Assembly (NCBI GenBank): GCA_937951695.1
Contig: CALFBL010000004.1
Coordinates: forward strand, 1 to 13,516
Direction of reading: 5' to 3'
Origin: an uncultured Granulosicoccaceae bacterium
GTDB taxonomy: Bacteria; Pseudomonadota; Gammaproteobacteria; Granulosicoccales; Granulosicoccaceae
Length of the DNA stretch: 13,516 nucleotides
The notes under the pieces are model-generated. The model saw only the letters and a list, made by a program, of their open reading frames with translations. It was not told the DNA's origin and did no database searches. The translations under genes and the position numbers were made by a program. Of the stretch, positions 7,199-13,516 are shown in pieces (position 1 is the first letter of the stretch; every line of letters starts with the position of its first letter).

Positions 7199-8470
7199 GT
7201 GAGTTTTGTTGCTAGTCTGTTTTCGAACGTATTTGAACACCGCTATACGCCGTGGAAGAGAACGGCGAATGAACCTGAGCTCAACGTGGAAGAGCTTGCT
7301 GATGCGTTGGTCAACGCCTCTGGGGAAGGCTCTGGTATCGTGCTGGCCACGCGATTGCTCGATCAGCTGGAAGCTATGGATGATGCTCGTAAACTCAAAT
7401 TTTTCAAGTTTTTGTGCAACAGCATGGACATCGATCCGTTGGTCGTTGAAGCCACGCTCCAAGCCTACAGACAGAGCGCCAACGCAAAGAATTACGCAGC
7501 GTTTCTCGAAGCGGTGGACCCTAAGCGCCAGGAATTGATTCGTCGTATGAATCAGGTACCTGGGGCGACTGAAAAATTGGTGGCGCTGCGTGCCGATGTG
7601 CTGCGCATGAAACGCGAGCACCTAGAGCTTGTCACGCTCGACCTAGACTTTCGCCACCTGTTCAGTGCCTGGTTTAATCGAGGCTTTTTAGTGCTTCGCC
7701 CGATTACTTGGGAGACGCCAGCGCATGTCCTGGAAAAAATCATCGCCTATCAGGCCGTCCACGCCATCAATGACTGGGATGAATTGCGACAACGCGTACA
7801 ACCCGACGACAGACGCTGCTTTGCGTTCTTTCATTTATCCATGCCCGATGAACCTCTGATTTTTGTCGAGGTGGCCCTCACCGATCACACCGCCGACTCG
7901 ATTCAGTCGGTCCTAGCAGTCAATCGCGAACCCCTTGCACCGCAGGATGCAACAACCGCTGTGTTTTATTCCATATCCAACTGCCAAGCCGGCCTGGCTC
8001 AAGTCTCTTTCGGTAACTTTCTGATTAAACAAGTCGCACGCGACCTGGCTCAGGAGCTGCCGAACCTTACCCATTTTGTCACCCTTTCGCCAATTCCTTT
8101 GTTTGCTAAATGGCTCAAGGAGACTGGAATAGAGGTAGATACCACCGAGGTCTCGATTCAGGATTTGGCAACACACTATCTGCTGGATGCAAAAGGCCAA
8201 GACGGGCGCCCCTACGATCCAGTCTCCCGATTTCATCTTGGCAACGGAGCTTGTGTACACGCCGTACATGCCAATGCGGATCTATCCAAGAAAGGTCAAC
8301 TGCAATCAGCCGGCGCTATGGTGAATTACCGCTACGACCTTGAGGCCGTGAATTCCAACCACGAACGCTATGCGCGAGACGCCATCATCATTGCGAATGA
8401 AGAGCTGCATGCGACATCCCGACGCGTTAGCCAACAACTTGATGCGCTAAACAATACGACATCATCTTGA
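7199..8470 (+). CDS. matA: Malonyl-CoA decarboxylase
   Basis: About 423 residues of the MLYCD/MatA family, which decarboxylates malonyl-CoA to acetyl-CoA and CO2. The N-terminal helical region (about 30-150) is followed by a GNAT-like catalytic domain. Numbering from the GTG at 7193, the conserved motifs are HLFSAWFNRGFL (155-166), FFHLSMPDEPL (212-222), FYSISNCQAGL (258-268), LSPIP (298-302) and RFHLGNGA (346-353). A Ser in the FYSIS motif and His348 are the likely catalytic pair by analogy with the human enzyme. There is no organelle or export signal. The start is GTG at 7199 (10 bases from GAGG at 7185-7188) or GTG at 7193 (only 4 bases); the two differ by two codons. matB follows after 47 bases, so the pair converts malonate to acetyl-CoA. 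Confidence 0.9.
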   Translation: MSFVASLFSNVFEHRYTPWKRTANEPELNVEELADALVNASGEGSGIVLATRLLDQLEAMDDARKLKFFKFLCNSMDIDPLVVEATLQAYRQSANAKNYAAFLEAVDPKRQELIRRMNQVPGATEKLVALRADVLRMKREHLELVTLDLDFRHLFSAWFNRGFLVLRPITWETPAHVLEKIIAYQAVHAINDWDELRQRVQPDDRRCFAFFHLSMPDEPLIFVEVALTDHTADSIQSVLAVNREPLAPQDATTAVFYSISNCQAGLAQVSFGNFLIKQVARDLAQELPNLTHFVTLSPIPLFAKWLKETGIEVDTTEVSIQDLATHYLLDAKGQDGRPYDPVSRFHLGNGACVHAVHANADLSKKGQLQSAGAMVNYRYDLEAVNSNHERYARDAIIIANEELHATSRRVSQQLDALNNTTSS

Positions 8471-8517
8471 ACAATCGGCACCCGATCACCGCGCGGACTT
8501 AGCACCAGGAATCATAG

Positions 8518-10044
8518 ATGGCCAACACACTCTTCGATGCACTATTTGCGAAGCACGCAGACAACACCGGATTATTTATTGATGACCCGATCGACAATCA
8601 ATCGGTCACTTATAAGGCCTTCATTGAGCAAACCGGACGCCTTGCGAATGCGATAACGGCAGCCGGCCTCAAGCCCGGGGACAGGTTGGTTGCGCAGGTG
8701 GGGAAATCGGTCAACGCACTGGCTTTGTACGGGGCTTGTGTGCGTGCGGGCGTTGTGTATCTTCCGTTAAACACGGCATACACCGATGCCGAAGTCGATT
8801 ATTTTGTCAGCGATTGCAGTGCCTCTTTTTTGGTGTGTGACCCAAATGACGCCGATAGACTCAACGCGGTAGCCGACAAAGCGTCTGCGATGTTGATGAC
8901 CCAAAGCCGTGACGGCAACCGTGGCACGCTGCCCGACGCCGCTCAGGCTGAATCCACTGAATTCGACACAGTGAATCGTTCTGTCGATGATTTGTGTGCC
9001 CTGCTCTACACCTCAGGCACTACAGGTCGATCCAAGGGTGCCATGCTCACACACGGCAATCTGTTGTCTAACACTTTCGCTTTGACGGAGCTCTGGGAAT
9101 TTACAAAAGACGATATCTTGCTGCACGCACTGCCCATCTTTCATACGCACGGTCTATTTGTGGCGACCAACATTGCTTTGCTCTCAAGCGCACGGTTAAT
9201 TTTTGAACCGAAGTTCGATCTTGACCGCATCATCGAGCGTCTGCCGCACGCCACCTGCATGATGGGTGTGCCCACGTTCTACACTCGACTGCTGGCCGAT
9301 GTGCGTCTGGACAAATCGCTGGTGGGCAACATGCGCTTATTTGTATCTGGTTCAGCACCGCTGTTGGCCGAAACACACCGTCAATTTGAATCGGTCACCG
9401 GCCATACCATTCTGGAACGCTACGGCATGACCGAAACCAATATGAATACATCCAACCCATATAAGGGCGATCGGATCGCCGGAACGGTAGGCCTGCCACT
9501 AAACGGCATCGACCTAAAAATCACCGACCCAAATACCGGGACAACGCTTCCCAATGGCGAGATTGGTGTGATTGAAGTTCGTGGGCCCAATGTGTTTAAA
9601 GGCTACTGGAAGATGCCCGAGAAAACTGCTGAAGAGCTTCGCGCCGATGGTTTTTTTATCACTGGCGACTTGGGCACCATCGATGAACATGGTTATGTGA
9701 GTATTGTTGGCCGCAATAAAGATCTGATTATCACTGGCGGATACAACGTTTACCCAAAAGAAATCGAGCAGGTGCTAGATGATCAACCCGGTGTGCTTGA
9801 GAGCGCCGTGATTGGTGTGCCGCATGCGGATTTTGGCGAAACCGTGGTTGGAATATTAGTCGCCGATGGGCCAACGATGGACCTCGAGCACATTAAAACT
9901 TCAGTAGAGCAATCTCTGGCTCGTTTCAAACACCCCAACCAATTACTGGTGGTTGAAGAACTGCCCCGGAACACCATGGGCAAGGTGCTGAAGAACGTAT
10001 TGCGAGATCGGTATGCCGATTTATTTTCGGATAAAGACAGTTAG
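8518..10044 (+). CDS. matB: Malonyl-CoA synthetase (malonate-CoA ligase)
   Basis: A 508-residue AMP-forming synthetase of the MatB type, which activates malonate (often methylmalonate too) with ATP and CoA. Motifs are YTSGTTGRSKG (164-174), LPIFHTHGLFVATN (205-218, characteristic of MatB), VSGSAPL (276-282), ERYGMTETNMNTSNPY (300-315), ITGDLG (381-386), and the C-terminal NTMGK with presumed catalytic Lys489. The ATG at 8518 has AGGA at 8507-8510, seven bases away. It lies 47 bases after the malonyl-CoA decarboxylase gene and is probably co-transcribed. The Rhizobium mat operon also has matC, a malonate carrier, which is absent here; uptake must be encoded elsewhere or malonate arises internally. 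Similarity to prpE in this window is superfamily-level, not recent duplication. Confidence 0.92.
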   Translation: MANTLFDALFAKHADNTGLFIDDPIDNQSVTYKAFIEQTGRLANAITAAGLKPGDRLVAQVGKSVNALALYGACVRAGVVYLPLNTAYTDAEVDYFVSDCSASFLVCDPNDADRLNAVADKASAMLMTQSRDGNRGTLPDAAQAESTEFDTVNRSVDDLCALLYTSGTTGRSKGAMLTHGNLLSNTFALTELWEFTKDDILLHALPIFHTHGLFVATNIALLSSARLIFEPKFDLDRIIERLPHATCMMGVPTFYTRLLADVRLDKSLVGNMRLFVSGSAPLLAETHRQFESVTGHTILERYGMTETNMNTSNPYKGDRIAGTVGLPLNGIDLKITDPNTGTTLPNGEIGVIEVRGPNVFKGYWKMPEKTAEELRADGFFITGDLGTIDEHGYVSIVGRNKDLIITGGYNVYPKEIEQVLDDQPGVLESAVIGVPHADFGETVVGILVADGPTMDLEHIKTSVEQSLARFKHPNQLLVVEELPRNTMGKVLKNVLRDRYADLFSDKDS

Positions 10045-10105
10045 TTGATAGCAGCTGCGTGCCTGACAACCGCGGGCTTTCAGCTCCAACGAACGCTTTG
10101 TGCGG

Positions 10106-10140
10106 ACTGCACTAGCGTATCAAGAAAAGCGCGTTGCAGT
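10106..10140. terminator. Weak inverted repeat between convergent genes
   Basis: ACTGCA (10106-10111) can pair with TGCAGT (10135-10140), with a further GCG/CGC inside. It lies in the 130-base gap between matB (plus) and the thioredoxin-like gene (minus), where a bidirectional terminator would be expected. The loop is long and no clear T-tract flanks it. The rest of the gap shows nothing else. Confidence 0.2.
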
Positions 10141-10174
10141 GAGCATACCCGATAGAAAACAACACAAACATAAC

Positions 10175-10897
10175 TCACTGGTCGGCGATAGCAGCGGCTC
10201 GCATCAACTTCAACCGTCGCAGCAGCTCAGCCCGGTCAAACTGTTTTAGCAATCGGCCGTTGCGATCTTTTCGATTGCTATTCTGGCTCATTACCTGGTA
10301 ACCAAATAAGTGATCGGTGTACTCACCGTTATTATTCAGGGTCGCCATGAAGGGGTAGAATTCAATATTGTCGCTGTCAAAGCCAATTGCATCGACAGTA
10401 GCTGCCCCATCGGGCGCATGCTCTGCCTCGATGTGAGCGATTACGAAGTGTTGAGCCACATACGCATTGAGCGATTGCGCCCGCTCTGAAACAGTGACGT
10501 CAGTTTTTTCCTGAACACCCCACTTGCCGGTACTGTCGTCACGCTCATACTCGAAATAGGAGGAATGAAATTGGCCGTTCAGGGTATCGTTCAGAATGAA
10601 ACACCACACGCACCACTCTGCACCGTAGAGTAACAGCGTTGTTTTCTCGCTCTTGCGAGCCGCGTTGATAGCCGAGACCAATATCTCTGCCTGGGAGCCG
10701 CACTCATTGTAGAGTCTTGCCTTACTCCCACGGCAATCGTTTGGTAAGTATTTAGGAAATGACTCGATAATCGCCAACTCTTCGATGTCTGAAGACCTTG
10801 ACATACTCGTAATGCCTAAAGCCGCCAAACCCAACAACCAGGCCGCTGACAGAGATCCCCGATTGACTGCCCGTACAATCCGTTGCGAGACGCCCAC
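10175..10897 (-). CDS. Thioredoxin-fold protein with N-terminal membrane or signal segment
   Basis: A protein of about 240 residues that I do not recognise beyond its fold. From the GTG at 10897, residues 1-14 are basic and 15-29 (SLSAAWLLGLAALGI) are hydrophobic, so it is probably anchored in or exported across the inner membrane. The core has LLLYGAEWCVWCFIL with CVWC at 96-99, the redox CxxC position of thioredoxin-like proteins, and FYPFMATLNNNGEY with Pro182 at the usual cis-Pro site. Two further cysteines at 55 and 66 could form a structural disulfide. The start is uncertain: GTG 10897 has GGAG (10907-10904) six bases upstream, while ATG 11011 overlaps the gntK end and would add a 38-residue tail without recognisable features. 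It follows gntK on the same strand, probably in one transcript. It may be a periplasmic disulfide or reductase factor; the client is unknown. Confidence 0.65.
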   Translation of the reverse strand: MGVSQRIVRAVNRGSLSAAWLLGLAALGITSMSRSSDIEELAIIESFPKYLPNDCRGSKARLYNECGSQAEILVSAINAARKSEKTTLLLYGAEWCVWCFILNDTLNGQFHSSYFEYERDDSTGKWGVQEKTDVTVSERAQSLNAYVAQHFVIAHIEAEHAPDGAATVDAIGFDSDNIEFYPFMATLNNNGEYTDHLFGYQVMSQNSNRKDRNGRLLKQFDRAELLRRLKLMRAAAIADQ

Positions 10898-10994
10898 CCT
10901 ACTCTCCACTCCTACTTCACGAACATTGCCACGCTTCCGGTTGCACCCAGCGCCCCAGCGCACGTGCAGTCTATCAACAATCCCGCTTATCAAA

Positions 10995-11522
10995 TTAATT
11001 CGCTTTGGCATACAGATCGTGTTGGATAACCTGAGTCAGCGCATCGTCCACCACCGCGCTGAAGTCCGGATCAATGGAGACTGTCACAGCGTTCTCATCA
11101 GCGGTGGGTATCTCCAGGGTATCGAATTGGCTTTGCAGAAGGTCCACTCTCATGAAGTGACCCTGCCGCGACTCACTGCGCTTTTTGATTAGATCGAAAT
11201 CGCCTACCAGATGAACAAACAGCACGGACGTGGAGTCGGTCAGTACGTCCCGATATAGCCGGCGCAGAGAAGAACACGCAATGACCGTTAAAGTATCATC
11301 TGGGTGCGAAGCCCGCATGTACTCATTGATACGCTTTAACCAGGGCATACGGTCTGTATCGGTCAACGCGATACCTTTGGACATACGCGCTTTATTCTCG
11401 GCTGGATGAAAGTCATCTCCGTCGATAAACTGGCCAGACAATCGTTGGGCCAAGGCTTCACCAACGGATGATTTGCCGCACCCGCTCACGCCCATGACCA
11501 CTATGTTCAAAGCTCCATTCAT
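10995..11522 (-). CDS. gntK: Gluconokinase
   Basis: A 175-residue P-loop kinase of the GntK/IdnK family, which phosphorylates gluconate to 6-phosphogluconate using ATP. The Walker A motif GVSGCGKS is at 11-18. DGDDFHP at 34-40 and NKARMSKGIALTDTDRMPWL at 43-62 are family signatures for substrate binding. ACSSLRRLYRD and SRQGHFM are also conserved. The start is the ATG at 11522-11520 with AGGG at 11531-11528, five bases away; a longer frame back to 11642 adds 40 residues with no recognisable homology and is rejected. Upstream lie two GntR-like operators shared with a divergent sugar ABC transporter. No gntT/gntU-type permease and no edd/eda gene is in view. The assignment is firm. Confidence 0.93.
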   Translation of the reverse strand: MNGALNIVVMGVSGCGKSSVGEALAQRLSGQFIDGDDFHPAENKARMSKGIALTDTDRMPWLKRINEYMRASHPDDTLTVIACSSLRRLYRDVLTDSTSVLFVHLVGDFDLIKKRSESRQGHFMRVDLLQSQFDTLEIPTADENAVTVSIDPDFSAVVDDALTQVIQHDLYAKAN

Positions 11523-11699
11523 CGGTTCCCTGTTTGCTTTTTGACCTAGATTAACAGCTGAGGGCTGGCTGACAGTCCGATGATACAACCGGCCCCGTTC
11601 GAGCGGTTCTACTTGTCGACATACTTCTGAATCAAGACCCATCGAGAGTCTGGGAGATCAGAGCGCCAAAAAAGCCATTAAATTATCTGTATTACGTGA

Positions 11700-11717
11700 A
11701 ATGATAGCGATAACATT
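11700..11717. promoter_or_regulatory. GntR-like operator, gntK-proximal
   Basis: AATGATAGCGATAACATT is an 18-bp near-palindrome with 7-bp arms (AATGATA/TAACATT, one mismatch) around GCGA. It closely resembles, from memory, the E. coli GntR/IdnR operator type ATGTTA-CCG-TAACAT. Its centre is 157 bp from the second site, close to 15 helical turns. It lies about 180 bases before the gntK start on the minus strand. Confidence 0.6.
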
Positions 11718-11790
11718 GGATTATTACACTCTTTACGTTCCAAAACTCGCAGCTTGCATTGAGTATTTTTTAGGCATCTGCGGATTTTTG

Positions 11791-11804
11791 AGCCAAAATT
11801 GGCT
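11791..11804. promoter_or_regulatory. Palindrome AGCCAAAATTGGCT, possible third operator
   Basis: Six-base arms AGCCAA and TTGGCT flank a central AA, midway between the two GntR-like sites. It is unlike those operators, so it may bind a different regulator or be accidental. No known factor is assigned. Confidence 0.25.
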
Positions 11805-11855
11805 TACCTATTTACAAAAGCGAAAATGACTTGCAATCCCAACGGTTCTATATAA

Positions 11856-11875
11856 CAATGTTACCGCTAACATTG
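11856..11875. promoter_or_regulatory. GntR-like operator, transporter-proximal
   Basis: CAATGTTACCGCTAACATTG has perfect 8-bp inverted arms around CCGC and is the better of the two sites. It resembles the E. coli gluconate repressor (LacI-family GntR) operator. It abuts the candidate -10 TATAAC (11851-11856), so bound repressor would block the transporter promoter. It lies 41 bases before the ATPase start codon. Confidence 0.7.
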
Positions 11876-11887
11876 ATACGAAAGCTC

Positions 11888-11897
11888 ATCACCTCCT
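11888..11897 (+). other. Anti-Shine-Dalgarno-like decamer in the transporter leader
   Basis: ATCACCTCCT matches ten bases of the conserved 16S rRNA 3' end. It lies 19 bases before the ABC ATPase ATG, which has no clear Shine-Dalgarno of its own. In the transcript it could pair with a purine-rich site. On the minus strand it reads AGGAGGTGAT and precedes only a 13-codon frame at unsuitably short spacing. Confidence 0.3.
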
Positions 11898-11916
11898 AGG
11901 CGACCCCGTCCAGCTT

Positions 11917-13002
11917 ATGCCGAATATTCGACTCCACCAGCTCAACAAGCAATTCGGCAAAACAAAAGTCATTCATGACATCGACCTTGCAATTCAGGAC
12001 AAGGAGTTCACCGTGTTGGTCGGGCCCTCAGGGTGCGGCAAATCCACCACGCTTCGCATGATCGCAGGTCTGGAGACGGTTTCTGGCGGTGAGATCTTCA
12101 TTGATGAGAAACCTGTGAGCCGTCTCGAGCCCAAAGCACGCGACTTGGCGATGGTGTTTCAAGATTACGCGCTCTACCCCCATATGAATGTGGCCAAGAA
12201 CATGTCGTTCGCGCTGCGCTTACAGAAACGGTCCAACAAAGAAATTAAGCAACGCGTGGGGGACGTGGCCGAGATGTTAGGGCTCACCCCACTGTTAGAC
12301 CGTAAGCCCGCTGAATTATCCGGTGGACAACGCCAACGCGTTGCCATGGGTCGGGCTCTGGTGCGCGATGCGGGCACGTTTTTGTTCGATGAACCGCTAT
12401 CGAATCTGGACGCGAAACTGCGTGGGCAGATGCGAGCTGAACTGGCGCTTATGAGTAATCAGGTTCAGAAAAACATGATTTACGTCACCCACGATCAGGT
12501 AGAGGCGATGACGCTCGCTCACCGCATTGTGGTTATGCAAGATGGCCACATACGTCAACAGGGTTCACCTGAAGAATTGTTCACCCTGCCCAACAGCCTT
12601 TTCGTTGCAGGCTTTATTGGCAGCCCACCAATGAATTTTCTCAATGCCACCTTAGCGCAAGAGTCCGACACGCTAATCGTAGAAGGCAAGGGATTTAAAC
12701 TGCGTTTGAGTTCAGCGATCGTCGCTGAACCATCCACTGCCAGTTCTAAGATCGTGGTGGGCATTCGCCCGTCGGATCTTGTTCCAGCCCCTGAAGGCGC
12801 CGCAGAGAACAGCTTGTCAGTGAACGTCAAGCTGACCGAATACATCGGCGCGCAATCGATCATGATAGGTGAGTGCGGCGGTGAGCCATTTAATGTTGAA
12901 ACCAAGTCCGATCTACGGCGAGCACAGATAGGTCCAACCCATTTTATTCCCGATATCACAGCAATTCACTTGTTTGACAAAGCGAGTGGAATGCGTTTGT
13001 AG
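11917..13002 (+). CDS. Sugar ABC transporter ATP-binding protein (MalK/UgpC type)
   Basis: A 361-residue cytoplasmic ATPase of carbohydrate-uptake ABC transporters, powering import through a permease dimer. Motifs are Walker A GPSGCGKST (36-44), Q-loop Gln82 in VFQDYALYPHM, signature LSGGQRQR (134-141), Walker B FLFDEP (155-160) with Glu159, D-loop SNLD (162-165) and H-loop His192. The C-terminal part (about 240-361) is a TOBE/OB regulatory domain with GIRPSDL at 282-288, as in MalK, UgpC and MsmK. Length is normal. The ATG at 11917 lacks a convincing Shine-Dalgarno, but the N-terminus aligns with the family. A solute-binding protein follows after 101 bases; permeases are beyond the window. 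Divergence from gntK and shared operators suggest a gluconate-related, sugar-acid or gluconate-yielding oligosaccharide substrate, which is inference. Confidence 0.92.
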   Translation: MPNIRLHQLNKQFGKTKVIHDIDLAIQDKEFTVLVGPSGCGKSTTLRMIAGLETVSGGEIFIDEKPVSRLEPKARDLAMVFQDYALYPHMNVAKNMSFALRLQKRSNKEIKQRVGDVAEMLGLTPLLDRKPAELSGGQRQRVAMGRALVRDAGTFLFDEPLSNLDAKLRGQMRAELALMSNQVQKNMIYVTHDQVEAMTLAHRIVVMQDGHIRQQGSPEELFTLPNSLFVAGFIGSPPMNFLNATLAQESDTLIVEGKGFKLRLSSAIVAEPSTASSKIVVGIRPSDLVPAPEGAAENSLSVNVKLTEYIGAQSIMIGECGGEPFNVETKSDLRRAQIGPTHFIPDITAIHLFDKASGMRL

Positions 13003-13103
13003 CACGTAGTTTCACCTACACGCAATGCAGTATGAGTTCTGTACCACATGGTTAGTACCCAGCGGAAAACATCCGTCATAAACGAGAAAGAGGAAACATT
13101 TCG

Positions 13104-13516
13104 ATGAAGATAAGACATATCATGACAGGAGCTGCGGCAGCGATACTCATGGCAGGTTCTGCAATCGCAGGGCCCTATGACGAATACGCGGGCACCACGC
13201 TTGTTGTCAACTTCCCTGCCCATCCGCACTACGATGCGGTGCGAAAAATACTGCCCGAATTCACCAAAGAGACAGGCATTAACGTTGAGGTCGATCAACT
13301 TCAATATCTTAAAATGCGTGAAAAGCAAACCCTGGAATTGACCAAGAATAAAGGCGATTACGATCTATTGGCCTACGTGGTTTTTTCCAAAGCCGATTAC
13401 GTCTACGCCGACCAGCTTGAAAACCTCGCCCGCTATTTCATGAACCCAAAGTTGTCAGACCCTTCCTACGACCCTGAAGATCTGATCGTAGGTTACGTGG
13501 ATAATATCGGCGTCGC
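13104..13516 (+). CDS. Extracellular solute-binding protein of the sugar ABC transporter, 5' part
   Basis: An open frame running off the window end (137 codons plus two bases). The ATG at 13104 has AGGAAA at 13091-13096. Residues 1-22 form a signal peptide (MKIRHIMTGAAAAILMAGSA and on to AIAG). The mature part starts GPYDEYAGTTLVVNFPAHPH, then ILPEFTKETGINVEVDQL and KGDYDLLAY, the usual first lobe of family 1 sugar-binding proteins: a beta strand, a helix ending in EFxKETGI, then the YDLxxY hinge strand. It should deliver a sugar to the periplasmic face of the transporter whose ATPase lies just upstream. The 101-base gap (13003-13103) contains only small imperfect stems such as GTAG/CTAC near 13006-13019 and no clear promoter, so co-transcription is likely. 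The substrate is not readable from this part. Confidence 0.88.
   Translation, partial: MKIRHIMTGAAAAILMAGSAIAGPYDEYAGTTLVVNFPAHPHYDAVRKILPEFTKETGINVEVDQLQYLKMREKQTLELTKNKGDYDLLAYVVFSKADYVYADQLENLARYFMNPKLSDPSYDPEDLIVGYVDNIGV

Larger units (their letters stand above)
11523..11916. promoter_or_regulatory. Divergent control region between gntK and the ABC transporter
   Basis: A 394-base A/T-rich non-coding stretch between divergent starts. It holds two GntR-like palindromes (11700-11717 and 11856-11875), a third palindrome (11791-11804), and a TATAAC at 11851-11856 that may be the -10 of the transporter. TGACT-like and TTGCAA sequences near 11826-11836 are imperfectly spaced -35 candidates. No gene is visible inside on either strand. 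A minus-strand promoter for gntK must lie near the left operator, but I cannot define its boxes. Confidence 0.6.

Noticed and set aside
1254..10044. prpE and matB as a recent duplication
   Set aside because: They share only the superfamily AMP-binding and C-terminal lysine motifs; lengths and substrate-region motifs differ.
10785..11192. Plus-strand open frame of 135 codons
   Set aside because: It spans the ends of two well-supported minus-strand genes and shows no domain.
11522..11642. Longer N-terminus for gluconokinase
   Set aside because: The extra 40 residues have no family similarity, and a good ribosome site precedes the ATG at 11522.
11842..11897. Minus-strand AGGAGG followed by ATG and a 13-codon frame
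   Set aside because: Only two bases separate the site from the ATG, too short for normal initiation, and the peptide has no known relative.
1..13516. CRISPR arrays, tRNA or rRNA genes, insertion sequences, toxin-antitoxin or phage-defence genes
   Set aside because: I saw no regularly spaced repeats, no cloverleaf-like segments, no transposase or integrase motifs and no defence domains on either strand.

Overview
The window most likely comes from the chromosome of a free-living, probably marine, gammaproteobacterium. The evidence is mixed G+C with ordinary bacterial gene density, a GlyGly-CTERM surface protein, a proteobacterial-type hfq start, a CcmI-type cytochrome c maturation protein and E. 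coli GntR-like operators. Taxonomy is inference from gene content, since no rRNA is present. No tRNA, IS element, phage gene or CRISPR array was seen. The region reads as core and catabolic chromosome rather than a mobile island.

Layout. (1) Bases 1-33, minus strand: the first 11 codons of hfq, cut by the window edge. (2) 281-1180, plus: a secreted protein with a signal peptide and a C-terminal GlyGly-CTERM sorting tail, resembling choice-of-anchor H proteins. (3) 1254-5856, plus: a tightly packed four-gene run of propionyl-CoA synthetase (prpE), methylmalonyl-CoA epimerase, a PP2C-type Ser/Thr phosphatase and an orphan CcmI-like TPR protein. The gaps are 3 nt, a TTGA overlap and an ATGA overlap. 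(4) 5918-6904, plus: an alpha/beta hydrolase. (5) 7199-10044, plus: malonyl-CoA decarboxylase and malonyl-CoA synthetase (matA-matB). A TTGTATACAA palindrome resembling the operator core of the malonate regulator MatR lies upstream and overlaps a candidate -10. (6) 10175-11522, minus: gluconokinase (gntK) followed by a membrane-anchored or exported thioredoxin-fold protein with a CVWC site. (7) 11523-11916: a divergent control region with two E. coli GntR-like palindromes whose centres are 157 bp apart. (8) 11917-13516, plus: a MalK/UgpC-type sugar ABC transporter ATPase and the start of its solute-binding protein, which runs off the end.

How the genes work together. Two short-chain acyl-CoA entry routes sit close together. 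PrpE makes propionyl-CoA, and the epimerase serves the methylmalonyl-CoA route toward succinyl-CoA. MatB makes malonyl-CoA from malonate, and MatA decarboxylates it to acetyl-CoA. At the right end, the shared operators suggest that a sugar or sugar-acid uptake system is co-regulated with gluconokinase, feeding 6-phosphogluconate into central metabolism. The best candidates for new biology are this looped-operator regulon, the malonate module with its operator, and the unexplained coupling of a PP2C phosphatase and CcmI to the propionate genes.
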